DNA from: Pseudo-nitzschia pungens
Lineage: Eukaryota; Bacillariophyta; Bacillariophyceae; Bacillariales; Bacillariaceae
Reading direction: 5' to 3'
NCBI GenBank assembly: GCA_037355855.1
Contig: CM074764.1
Coordinates: 1,240,001 to 1,304,000, forward strand
Length of the DNA: 64,000 nt
The position numbers and the translations under genes were made by a program. The notes below the pieces were generated by a model. It saw only the letters and a list, made by a program, of their open reading frames with translations. It did not search any database and had not been told where the DNA came from. Below are positions 43,868 to 54,941 of this stretch, in pieces. Every line of letters starts with the position of its first letter. The first letter of the stretch is position 1.

Positions 43868-46136
43868 ATGTTGCAGTACGATAATTCGGCGTTCTATTTT
43901 TTTGCCCTGAGTTTCATTACCATTTATTTGGTGCCATGTAAGTGAAGTGCTTCGTTTCCGTTTCGTGGCGATTGACCGCGGCGCTCCGATCGGAACGCCA
44001 ACGAGGAATTCGTTCCGTGGTCATTGGACTTGTGTGGTGTGTGAATCCACCAACTTATCGTTGCTTCTCGAAACTCATGAGCGCATTCCCATATCCTATC
44101 GGTTTCTTTTTGCTTGCTTCTTGGTTCTTGGTCGTGTACCTCTCTCTTTGCCACGTTTGTTTCTTTCGCCTCGTTCCTTTCGTTCTGTTCCGTTCCGATC
44201 CGTTGCGTTGCGTTCTGATCTGTTTTGGTTTGTTTTGTTTTGGTTTGTTTTGTTTTGTTTTGTTTTGTTTTGTTCAGCATGGATGTACATATTTAAGAGT
44301 TTCAAAAAGGTCCTGTTTGCCGACGATGCCGCTATTGGAGCCGTGTCGCGGACGAGCGCCGAAAAGTCCAAGGCGGACGCCCTGAAAAAGGAGTCGGGGG
44401 TATCGACCTTGTTCAAGTCCCAGAAATTTAAGGTCAACCTTCTCGTCACTATTGCCTGCACCATTCTGTTTTTTTGGTTGTTGCAGAGTGTGAACAACGA
44501 CGGAGAGGTCAACTCCTTCGATCCCTTCAAAATTCTGGAGATCGATTCGGGTGCGGACGCCAAAGTTATCAAGAAGGCCTACCGTGCCCTCTCGCTCAAG
44601 TTCCACCCCGATAAGAATCCCGGAAACCGTGTCGCGGAGGCCAAGTTTATGATGGTCGCAAAGGCCTACGAAGCTCTGACGAACGAGGAGTCCCGAGAGA
44701 ACTATGAGAAATACGGAAACCCCGACGGAAAGCAATCCCTCGAGGTGAGCATCGGATTGCCCAACTTTTTGCTCCAAACGGAATACCGCAACCTGGTGTT
44801 GGTCGTCTACCTTATTTTTATGGTCGGAATCATCCCCTTTTGCGTCTGGACCTACTACTCGGATTCCTCCAAATTCGGAGAGAAGGACATTATGTACGAC
44901 ACCTACTCCTGGTTCCACAACACCCTCAACGAGCACACCCTCATGAAGTGGTTGCCAGAGGTCATGGCCGCTTCCGCCGAATTCCGACACCACAACGTTC
45001 CCAAAACGGCAGAGGACAAGGCCGCCGTCAGCCAGGTCATGGGATTGGTCAAGGCCAACATGCAGAAACCAAAGCACTCGCTTCCCGCAATCGTCAAGAG
45101 CAACGTTTTGTTGCACGCCCATTTGATGCGCCAAACCGACAAGATCCAATCCGAACAGCTCCAGGACGATCTCAAGCGCATGCTGCGGTTGTCCACCTCG
45201 CTCAACGACGCCATGATTGCGGTCTGCAAGCACCAGGACCACATGCAAACCGCCATGAACTGCATCGAATTCGGTCAGTACCTGACCCAGGCCATGTGGG
45301 TGAAGGATTCGTCCCTCTTGCAGTTGCCCCACTTCACGGAAGAGGAGGTCGGTCACGCCGAAAAGGGAAAGGGGAAGGCCTCCAACATTGTCGAATACCG
45401 GGAACAGGACGACGACCAAAAGAAGGGCATGGCCACATTCACGGAACAACAAAAGCAGGACGTTCTCAACTACCTCAAAATCATTCCCGACATTGAGCTA
45501 GACACTAAGGTTTACGTCGACGACGACGAGGACAGCAACGTTTACGAAGGAGATCTCTGTACCGTACGGGTCACCCTCACCCGAAACAATCTCGCAAAGG
45601 GAGAAAAGGCCGGCCTGATCCACGCCCCACACTTCCCCTTCCCCAAGCAGGAAGCCTGGTGGATCATTCTCGGAACCAAGGAGGGCAAGATTATCCACAT
45701 CGAAAAGGTCGTCGACCCCTCCCGGGTCGTCGAACACGACATCAAGTTCCTGGCACCCCGCGTCGGAGACTACGAGTTTGATCTCTTTGTCAAGTCCAAC
45801 GCCTACGTCGGACTCGACCAGAGCGCCAAGATTCAGCTGACAACCCTGGACAACTCGGTGTTGCCCGAATTCAAGGTCCATCCCGATGACGCCGAGCTGG
45901 ACGACGAGCCAACCCTGTTCGAGGAGATGCTCAACGCCAACGTCGAGGACGATTCGGACGACGATTCGGACGAGGACAGCGACGACGAATCCGACGACGA
46001 CGACGACAAGCCGGCCGAGGGCATCGCGCCAAAATCCGAGGCCGACCTCAAGAAGGATCGGTTGAAGAACGCCCGCAACCAGGACGACGATTCCGACTCG
46101 GACGACGACGACGTGGACGAGGTCTACGCCGAGTAA
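43868..46136 (+). CDS. SEC63: Sec63-like ER translocon J-domain protein
   Basis: Two exons: 43868-43937 and 44278-46136, intron of 340 nt (donor GTAAGT, acceptor TTGTTCAG), giving 642 residues. The N-terminus MLQYDNSAFYFFALSFITIYLVP is the first membrane segment; a second lies around LVTIACTILFFWLLQSV. The lumenal J domain (FDPFKILEIDSGADAKVIKK) carries the HPD motif at residues 133-135, which stimulates BiP. A third segment (NLVLVVYLIFMVGIIPFCVW) and the Brl/Sec63 domain follow, with the C2-like WWIILGTKEGKIIHIEKV part. The tail is highly acidic (Asp/Glu with Ser). This order matches Sec63 of the post-translational Sec61/62/63 translocon. It works at the ER membrane in protein import, which in diatoms also includes the first step of plastid import. 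The intron contains a (TTTTG)n microsatellite just before the acceptor. Confidence 0.92.
44218..44275 (+). repeat. (TTTTG)n repeat in Sec63 intron, at the polypyrimidine position
   Basis: T/G-rich pentamer repeat running up to the 3' splice site of the Sec63 intron, where it may take the place of the polypyrimidine tract. Confidence 0.85.
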
Positions 46137-46858
46137 GCAAGCAAGCAAGGCAAAGGCCAACACGACGGCAGCTGCCAGGGGTCCGGTACAACCACACGAC
46201 AAAGAAACATTATAAATGAAACAAAATCAAAAGCAAACCAAAACAAAGTAAGCTTCCGCGCCATCCTGGAAGCTACACCGTCACGATTTTGTGTGACGGG
46301 AGGCACAACTCGCATACTTCGATGCAACGCAAACCGTAGTAGATGTATATTCTTCGCAGTACAGTATCTATGTCTTACACCGTACGGTAGTAGGGTTGTT
46401 CTTCTAGAGTAGTTTTGTGTGTCCAATGACATCACGATGGTCGTGCCCCGCACCCACGATGGACGTTTTGAAGAGCCTGTTACTATTCAATTGTTTACCG
46501 AATCAATCGTGACTGTTTTGGGCGTTTGGTTGAGCATGGAATGCACCGAAAAACGCTCTTGCAAAAACTCACATTGGAACTGCGTTTTGGAAATCATTTC
46601 GCACAGCACATACCATAGTCTCAAACTTGGGTACTGGCTCTGTAGCATCGTTTTCATATTCGTTCAAGAAAGAGGCACTGGATATACCAAATACAGGAGC
46701 CGCGTTGGGAATTCATGCTGTTTCAAGTGTAACCCAATAATCAGTTTTGTATGCTTCTAATATTATACATCATAATTATTTTAAAATATAGCGAGTGTCA
46801 CTCTTTGACCATGCATGCTCAATGCGTTCTACGGTACCCTAAAAAAAATCCAATGAAT
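46137..46858. other. Convergent intergenic region, no gene seen
   Basis: Spacer between Sec63 and the SulP transporter. A 113-codon plus-strand frame at 46419-46760 shows no recognisable domain. Confidence 0.5.
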
Positions 46859-49841
46859 CTAAACATCGTGGCACGTGCAATTGGCCAAATCCAGGGTACT
46901 GGCACGCAAGAGCACCTGCTGCATCAACGCATAGAGCTCCGGATCCTGCGTCGAGAGAGTGTCCATTCCGGTACGAGTGAATATAGCTAGCTTCGTTCCG
47001 TCCATGGTTGCGACTGTCTGGAAGGACCTTTTCTTGTCGAGCAAAAAGTCGTTGAACCCGAAAACCCCACCCACCTGCCACAGTGTAGCGATGTCGGCAC
47101 TCGCGAGGCGTTGTAGCTGGTGGTCTACCTTCCCGGCTCCGGACACCACGGATTGTTGCTTTCTGGCGACCTGAAACGTGCTGGAAGTGCTGTTGGCAAC
47201 GCAGCCATTGAGGACGATGTAGAAGGCATCGGAGTTGCTCCGCTTTGGGAATACGACTTGTCCGGCATTGTACGTCACCTCGTTGTGATAGCGAAGGTCC
47301 TGGAGCTTTTGCAAGACCTCCGTCTGGTGTGGGGTCGTTCCGAGAAAATTCGACAGGATGGTGGAGATGGTATGCGCTCTGGATTTCGCCTCGAGCAGGC
47401 TGTAATTCTGCATACCACGAGGCGATGCGAAGGCGCTGCCGTTGGTCTGGCGAAGGAACAGCGTTTCGCAAAATTCCAGTGCTTCGGCAGCTGTGGTGAA
47501 GACGAGAAGTCGCTCGAGTTGTCCCGATAACATACAGTTTTTCATGAGCTCTGCCCGTTCGATGTCCTCCTCTTCTTCTGTCTCGAACGCAACCTCGTGG
47601 CTGCGAAACATCCATTCGATCCTGGGGCTTAATCCCGAAGCACAGATGACGACTCGCTTCTTAGCGGCCATCTTGACCAACTGGAGAAAACAACCCCTCG
47701 TAGCCGATGCATCTAGGTGTGTGACTCCCATGAGGTTGAGGACTACAAACTTTGGGCATGTGGGCGGGAACCGTATGGACGCTCCGCCATTGGTGGCGGC
47801 TTCTGCATCGGAAGTGGGATGCTCGTCTCTCGCAAGTCCGAGTTCTTTGTAGATTTGATTCAACATGCTCAAGGATGAACCAAAGAAGAGATTTCCAATG
47901 ATTTCCAACGAGACAATTTTTGGCGCGTAGCTGCAGTAGCCTTTTTCGTGGAGAAGTTTTGCGTCTCCTTTTGTGTAAACCGCCCGAGAACGCTTCTCTA
48001 TGCGATTGACACCAGTAGATTGTGCGGTGGTTAGGATTTGATCGCAGATCGCAATGAGAACGCCGATCAAAATGCCAAAGTTGATGCCAACGACGTGGAT
48101 CGAAAGGAATGTAAACCAAACGATAAAGTACTCCGAAAGAAACACTTGGTGGCGAACTTCCCACAGCCATTCAAACATCAGATCATAGCCGATGAAAATT
48201 AGGGTTGACCCCAAGAAAAATAGGGGTGCAACTTCTAGTATGTTCACCGGAGAGACAACGATGTACATATATGCTATCATGATCATAATACCGATGCATT
48301 TGTCGTGAACACCGGTGCGATACATGAAAATGGTTTGAGAAAAAATGTAACTTCCGGTGAACCCCAACGTGATACCAGACATGAAATTGCAAATCCCAAC
48401 GGTGGCAAGCTCTCTAATGTGTAGGCATAGAATTTTTTTGGTGAAAAAAGTGTGAAATGGTTAGAGAAATGTCCTGACTGATGGGCCGAGAAGATCATTT
48501 AAATAGCACTTACTTGTTGGTATCCAGTGGCTGTCCCATATCAATGGCAATGGCCGCAACATCTAGGCACGAGGCAAAGGAGACCACAAATACCATTCCG
48601 AACCACGTGGGAATGATTTCGACAACCAAATCCCAACGCACTTTTGATAAGTCAACAATGTGAACCAAATCGGAAAGTGGGACCGGGGGAGATGATCGAC
48701 CCACCCATCCGGAATCTCGCGCTTGTTCCATAGAAATCCCGAGCAGCCCGAACAGCGCGTAAAAAAGAGCCGGGATCGCAACCATGACCAATGGAAGAGT
48801 CCCGGGGTTTGTCGCAAGCCGACTGACCAATGTCAGGACCAATCCAGCGACGAGGCCTGGAATAGCGAGCTTCAGATTCGTCGCATCGAAGAGGAGCGCC
48901 CAATCGCTGGGATTGATCATTGGTCGCGAAATACAGAGCGACGTTCCCGCTAACACGCAAAAGTAGCCGATGTACGCCAGGTAACCACCGACAACAGGCA
49001 TGGGAAGAAAGCTGACAGCATCGGCTAGTTTGAATTTCCCCATGAGAACGAGAACGAGGCCCAACAACGCTGTCCCAGAACACAGCAATGCCAACGTAGT
49101 AGATAAGATTTCAATGTCGGTGTTGCCATCATCTATCATTCTGTTTGCAATCGTATTTGCCATGTTCGACAAGAAAATCAATCCGGCATCCTGAACAGTG
49201 CCAATCGCAAACGAAAGACCAGAGAACATAAAAAATCCCAACTGATGAACCAATGATGAAGAGATGAGCACTGAACCGAAAGGCACATGGATTGAGTTAG
49301 ATTGCATCGATTCGCCTGTCGAACTCAATCCTGCAAACGGTCTTCTGGTCCTTGTCTTCCAAACAAAAACATCTAACTCACGTTTCGAAAGCCCATTCAT
49401 ATGGTTGCTGAAGATGGGATGGTTAAAGATCACAGCTGCATAACCGAAAAGGCCAGGAACAGCGATCACGACGTTTACAATCGCATAAATCAGACAGAAG
49501 AGATAGTGTCTTCCTCCTTTGGAATCGTCGGTATCTATGGTTTTCGGATTTCCGACCGTAGAATCCTCGACCTGCCGAACTGATGCATGCCGATAATGGG
49601 ATGCAATCGGAGAAGTTGCGGTTGCGGTTGCAGCCGTCGCAACCTGACGGCGCGATTGACTGAAAGACCACCCCCTTTCTTTCAGCGGCACAAAATCACG
49701 ATCGTCGTCGCTTTCTTCTCCGTCTCCTCCGTTCGTCACAAATCTCTTCCCCAGCAATGCATCCCTCTCGTCGGTAAAATTCGGCGTCATTCTTGGTGTC
49801 TTTGATTCTGCGGTTCCACACTCGAGATTTGTTCTTTGCAT
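46859..49841 (-). CDS. SulP/SLC26-type anion transporter with STAS and cyclic-nucleotide-binding domains
   Basis: Three exons: 49841-49382, 49270-48514 and 48413-46859 (introns 111 and 100 nt; donors GTGAGT and GTAAGT), 923 residues. The membrane part has about a dozen segments, with the SulP hallmarks LVHQLGFFMFSGLSFAIGTV, VQDAGLIFLS, MPVVGGYLAYIGYFC and KELATVGICN...GFTGSYIFSQTIF. A STAS domain lies near residues 590-730 (KFVVLNLMGVTHLDASATRG). Residues about 784-905 form a cyclic-nucleotide-binding-like domain (VTYNAGQVVFPKR, AFYIVLNGCV, GGVFGFNDFLLDKKRSFQTV, MDGTKLAIF). SulP proteins carry sulfate, bicarbonate or other anions; the STAS-CNB tail suggests regulation by a nucleotide or a related ligand. 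The first intron is a multiple of three and stop-free, so retention would insert 37 residues just before the VLISSSLVHQLGF membrane segment. Substrate cannot be told from sequence. Confidence 0.88.
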
Positions 49842-51794
49842 TCAGCGGATGGATGACACAGAGAGGATAATTCAAAAACGAGAGCCTGCAATGCAGTCGA
49901 TGCCAATTGTAGCGATCCACCGGTACGAAAAAACAGAAGCCATATACTTCCGAAGTCATGCACCGTATTTCACTGCGATCCAAAAGCGAATGAAATCAAT
50001 CAATCTCAATCAATCAAAATCAGTGATCAGTGATGAGTTCATAAATTCCTTGATGCCCGTACGTATCGACCTACCCTGTCAACACAATTAGTGAGACACC
50101 CAAAACTCAAAGAAGAGACGACGAAGAAAATGATGCTGTTCCGCGCGACATAGTTTTTTACGATGATTGCTTTGGGGCTCTTCAACCGGCACTTCCGATG
50201 CACGAGTGCGTAATTAGGGTATGCCCTATGCACGAGTAAGTTACGAGTGCGTAATTAGGGAATTGCTATGCAACAGTAAGGTTACAGTTACACTTACAAG
50301 TACATCTGCATGTACGTAAGATTACGTATCCTTCACCTATCATCTCTCATTATTTTTTTCTACATTGCTTCTGGGCCCTTTATTTATGGGGCGAAGGATT
50401 TCCGGTACACGTAAGACGTTGTACGAAAAAGTCCGGAAGCAACGTAACTTAAAACGTACGAAGTAAGATAGATATCATTCTTTTCAGGTGATCCCACTTG
50501 AGTTTCAAATATTGTGCAGTCGGAAACTTGGGCCATTCGTTTTGTATTTGATTTTTCTTCAACGCCTAAACCTTACAAAGCACCTCCTCATGGGGCGTGT
50601 TGAAATCTCTCTAATACTAACTCTACATCAACCATTTGTTGAAAATTACATTTCGACTCCTACTGAGGAACCAATCTTGACTTCTTGATAACACTACTAG
50701 ATAAATCAATTCTGGGCACAAGGGTTGGATGGTCATTGATGTCATGAATACAAGTCTATTGCAACTGCTCCCACTTCAATCACCATGCTAGTCATGAGGG
50801 TTTGCATTCCAGTATTTTGTACAAGAATTTGTTGTGTAGGAAATTAGTAACGGTAGTACCAGAGTCTATCTATCTACTAGTAAATAATGAGGGACGGTAG
50901 AAAAATCTACCACAAAGCGAATGCCCTCAAGTACCCGTCGACTGAACAACATTAAACTCACACGGGGGTCAGGTGATATGAATTACGAAGTAAGGTAAAC
51001 CTTACTACGTACATAGTATGCTGCTTCTAATAACTAGGGTGTGAAACGGTGTACGTAAGACTTACTGCGAACTGCTAGTACTTCCAGTCTGCAGTTTGTA
51101 ATACTACTAGAAAAAAAGAAATGGAAGAATTGTTACCTCTCTGAAACAGGAACCATCAAAGTTCAACTCCAGCTGGATAGATGTATGTCGTAACAAGAAT
51201 GTATGATATCGGTACTAACAATAGTGAGAGTTTTGATCCGCGGAAACTCCTCCATCTTGGTGATGGTGGTGCGGTTCGTCGCGTCCGGTGGAGGGAGATC
51301 TCGGGAACACGGAAGAGAGTTCGCACGTACTAGTACTAGTACAAGTATTACTAATACGTACGTATTCTCACTTTGCGACGCAACGGTCGTCCGCGGTTTG
51401 GTGGGAATCCAGCTACTAGTGCTATTTCAGCGCTACGAACGAACTATCCAAACGCAGTATACGGTGCGTTGCCGTTGCGATCGCCGTCTCGTGGTGTGCG
51501 CATGGCACATGCAGAAGTGCGGATAGCCTCTAGATTCCGCGATGGGAATGGCAAGATGCCACAATCAATACTAAAGTGTTTCGCAATAGTGTCTGTTTTT
51601 TTTGTGTTTTTAAAGTGCAAACTCCAAATGTTCTGTTCCATTTCGAATATACCGTAACGTGCGCACCAGTTGCCACTCGTGGTAGATTGGTCGGTCGATC
51701 GATCGGTCGAATGCTGACTGAATTGGTGTTGCTGGTGCCTATTCGATTCGATTCGTTCCTTCGATTCGATTCGATTCCTTCCTTCCGCTTTGTT
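49842..51794. other. 2-kb gene-poor region with TAC/GTA islands
   Basis: No gene recognised. Islands at 50200-50340, 50395-50470, 50985-51115 and 51325-51365. An ATTCGATTCGATTC repeat occurs at about 51740-51778, in the 3' flank of the next minus-strand gene. Confidence 0.5.
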
Positions 51795-53654
51795 CTATTC
51801 CCATCCGTGGTACGGAAATCCGCCGTCGTAGGCCGGATCCCGCGATCGGAATCCCGTCTCGAAGACGACTCCCGTGACGTCCACCCCGCAGTCCCGGAGG
51901 AGCGTCTCGGTCCAGCACGACATGCCGTACTTGTTCTTCATGAGTCCGTGGTAGTGGAACCGAAAGACGGTGTTCTCCTCGCCCTCGATGCTGAGGAGCT
52001 CCGCGCAGGACCCCAGAACCTTGAGGGCGGGCCGGATCATCTCGAGGGTCTCGGGATCGCACTCGCCCCTTCGAAGGGTCCCGACGAGGGTCTCGGCCTG
52101 CTCGTAGGGCCGGCGCTGTTCCTGGTGCCAGGCCTGGGAGATGCCGTCCGGCATCCACTCGGCGTTGTTGGCCCGGGCCAGCTCGACGGCCCGCTGGCGG
52201 GCCCGGAAGGGGGTCATCTCGTCGAAGTTCGTGAGGTCCTCCGGTTTGGTGAAGCGGTTGTTGGTGTAGTTCTTGGGCGGGAGGGACAATTTCTCCGGAT
52301 ACCCGTACCACTTGGCAACGTTTCGGGGGACCGGCATGTTTTCCGGCAGGAATTCGTCCTGGTAGGTCTCGATAATGTCCAGGGACTTGCGGTACTGAAC
52401 AATGTCTTCGTTGAAGGTCTTTTCGGGATCGTCCGGGAAGAATTCGGGAGTGAGCATTTCCTCGTTGCGGGTGTTTTCGTCGACCATGTAACTGTCGATG
52501 GTTCCGATCTTGGTGCGCTCGTCGATGGGGTTGGAGACGCCAAAGAGGGAATCGAATCCGACCTCGATGCCCTCCTCGTCCTTTTCGGTCTCGGCGAGGT
52601 ACTTGCCGGAGGGAAGAATGTCGTTCTTCATTTGCGTCTCGATGAGATTCGGATCCTCGTCGGTTTCGGGATCCCATTCCCAATCGAACTTGGTGTTGAG
52701 ATCGGTAATGTCGTAGTCACCCAGGGTCGATCCATCGATCGCGTCGGGATCGTCGTTGTCGTACTCGGCGTCCTCGTCCTCCTGCAAGAATCCGTAGTCG
52801 CTCTTGAGCCACTTGGGATAGGTCGTGCGCCCCGTTTTTTCGGCGTCGTTGATCTCCACCTCCTTCATGATCTGCTCCTTTTCTTCGAGCTGGGCCTCCG
52901 ACTCGATGATGGTTCCGGGTCGACCGCCGGTGAGATCGAACTGGAAGGCATCGGGAAGCTTGGGCTGGGGTCCGGGGTAGGGTCCGTCGCCGGCGCCGGT
53001 CTCGTCGCTGTCGCGGACCACCACCACCGGAAGGTCGGAAACGTGGACCACCTCGACTCCGTCGTCGTCTCGGTTCGCCGCGGAAGCCTTCGCCGGGGCT
53101 GCGGCAACGGCGACAGCAGCGGCGGCGGGTGCCTCGGCCTCCGGTTGCGGAACCTCCTCGGCCGCGGGTTTCGCTTTGGTTTTGGCTTTGGTCTTGGCTT
53201 TCGCCTTTGTCTTGGCCGTGGATTTTGCTTTGGTTTTGGCCTTGCGCTTGGCCTTGGCCTTTGCTTTGGTTTTCGCCTTGGCCTTGGCCTTCGTCTTGCG
53301 CTTTTTCGGTTTGGAAGTGGGGACGTCGTCGTCGTCGGAAGACGCCGCCGCGGAGAGGGGGAGTCCCCGGACCGCCTCGCTTCCGCGGAAGGGTTGGCGC
53401 CCGGGGGCGCAGCGGACGCCTCGCGTGTTGTCCCGACAGCGTTCGCGGTTGGCGACCCTCGCGTTCGCTGTCGATGACGACCACGACAGCGACAGCGACG
53501 ATCCCGCGTCGATCAGACCCGCTCGGCGATTGGGACGGAGCGGCTGAAAGGCGGAGACGAACCACCGCGCGTCCGGAGCGGCCGCGGCCGAAAGCAGCGC
53601 CAGGGCCGCGACCATCGTCAGGAACGACCGCGACGGGGGCGAGGAATGATTCAT
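51795..53654 (-). CDS. Plastid-targeted Lys/Ala-rich protein of unknown function
   Basis: Intronless, 619 residues when started at the Met that opens a signal peptide (MNHSSPPSRSFLTMVAALAL ... WFVSA), with predicted cleavage before FQP at residue 36. This SA-FQP matches the diatom plastid-import motif (ASAFAP type); the frame is open further upstream, but without such logic. Residues about 115-162 are an almost pure Lys-Ala-Thr repeat (KTKAKAKTKAKAK), like histone-H1 tails, encoded by a G/C-rich imperfect repeat. An Ala/Glu-rich stretch follows, then a globular acidic region of about 400 residues (FQFDLTGGRPGTIIESEAQL, YPKWLKSDYGFLQEDED, FDWEWDPETDEDPN, MPVPRNVAKWYGYPEKLSLP, and a C-terminal Cys-containing part with GMSCWTETLLRDCGVDVTGV). 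I know no function for it. The basic tail could bind plastid nucleic acids or act as a linker; this is inference. Confidence 0.68.
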   Translation of the reverse strand: MNHSSPPSRSFLTMVAALALLSAAAAPDARWFVSAFQPLRPNRRAGLIDAGSSLSLSWSSSTANARVANRERCRDNTRGVRCAPGRQPFRGSEAVRGLPLSAAASSDDDDVPTSKPKKRKTKAKAKAKTKAKAKAKRKAKTKAKSTAKTKAKAKTKAKTKAKPAAEEVPQPEAEAPAAAAVAVAAAPAKASAANRDDDGVEVVHVSDLPVVVVRDSDETGAGDGPYPGPQPKLPDAFQFDLTGGRPGTIIESEAQLEEKEQIMKEVEINDAEKTGRTTYPKWLKSDYGFLQEDEDAEYDNDDPDAIDGSTLGDYDITDLNTKFDWEWDPETDEDPNLIETQMKNDILPSGKYLAETEKDEEGIEVGFDSLFGVSNPIDERTKIGTIDSYMVDENTRNEEMLTPEFFPDDPEKTFNEDIVQYRKSLDIIETYQDEFLPENMPVPRNVAKWYGYPEKLSLPPKNYTNNRFTKPEDLTNFDEMTPFRARQRAVELARANNAEWMPDGISQAWHQEQRRPYEQAETLVGTLRRGECDPETLEMIRPALKVLGSCAELLSIEGEENTVFRFHYHGLMKNKYGMSCWTETLLRDCGVDVTGVVFETGFRSRDPAYDGGFPYHGWE

Positions 53655-54941
53655 GGTTTTTTGTGGTTGTGATTGTGGTTGTTGTGGTTGTTTTCGTCGG
53701 CGACGTTTGCGGGATTCGCTTGTCCCACCTGTCTCGCCTTTTCCGTGGTGAAAAAGTAGTCGTCCGGGCGGGCACGAGTAATTAATTACCTTGTTCTGCG
53801 TGGTTGATTGGTTGGTGGTCCGACTCTCTTCCGGAGAACAATACAGTAACGGAACTCCAACGGTGAATGGGCACGATAGATAACACACGGGTGGGATAAA
53901 ATAATAATGTAAATGTGTCGACGGGATGATGGATGCTTGATTCGGTATCGGTCGACTAACTACGGTAGTATCTCAACGTTCCTGCCTAACTCACAACGAA
54001 TGAAGAACATCCTTAGTAGAGTGTAACTTAGCGTTGCAAGATGGGAATTAGGTTTGATGGATTTTTGACTGGACTCGGTGGATGTACGTACGCGTTCTGG
54101 TACTGGTAACCCGTAGCACATCAAGCGATCGGTACCAGTAACCTTACCGGGTAAGATTACCGGTACGTATCGTATCGTATCGTAAATTACTGTACCGTAC
54201 GGTAAGTTAACCTTAAAATAAATTGCAAGGAAACAACAACGATGATTCTTTTGATGATCGATGATGATGTTTGTTTGCTTGTTCGTTCTCGGTTCCCTTC
54301 CCGACTGGAGGACGATGATGGATGGATGGATGGATGGATGGGTTGGGAACGGTTCGCGTTCAGTGGGAGGCGGTGTGGACCTGGGGTCTGTCGTTCTGGC
54401 CGTTTGGGAAGACCGTATGAATGAATCGAATCAATCAATCAAAATCAATCTCAGTCAATCGAATGCTGTACGAGTAACTTACCGTTAACTCGTACCGGTA
54501 ATTACGGTAAGACTTAATCGTCGGTCGGGAGCGTTTGGATTGGTTTTTTCACAATTGGACCCATTTGACCAAATCCCTTGAACAAAAAACAGTCGACTGA
54601 CTCGTTAGTTCACTAAGGTTACCGGTACTACCGGTAGTAGTACTAGTACGAGTAAGCTTCCTACCGTATGGAATGGATCCGAGGTGCTGCAAAATTCCAG
54701 TCACTGTTTGGAATTCGGAAGGATTTCCTATGTTGGCAAGAGTGGATGAAGGAATGAAGGAAAGTCAAAAAACAAAACAAAACAAACGAGTCAACACCCC
54801 CACATCAACACCCACCTTCGCAACGGTGCCCGCCCCACAGCGATCGATCGAGAGGGACGCTTGATTGCTTCCTTCGATTGCGAGACCTCACCAGCAGCAG
54901 GAGCACAGGAGCAGCAACAGCAACAGCAACAGCAACAGGCG
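53655..54941. other. Divergent intergenic region
   Basis: No gene seen. TAC/GTA island at 54080-54215 (GTACCGGTA- and GTAACCTTAC-type palindromic units), GATG repeats at 54310-54342, a further island at 54465-54515 and a TAGTACTAG array at 54610-54660. Confidence 0.55.

Noticed and set aside
46419..46760. 113-codon frame between Sec63 and SulP
   Set aside because: No domain, no codon bias evident, located in a convergent spacer.
51576..53477. 633-codon plus-strand frame over the Lys/Ala-rich gene
   Set aside because: Antisense of the targeted protein; Leu/Val/Gly-rich translation without domains.
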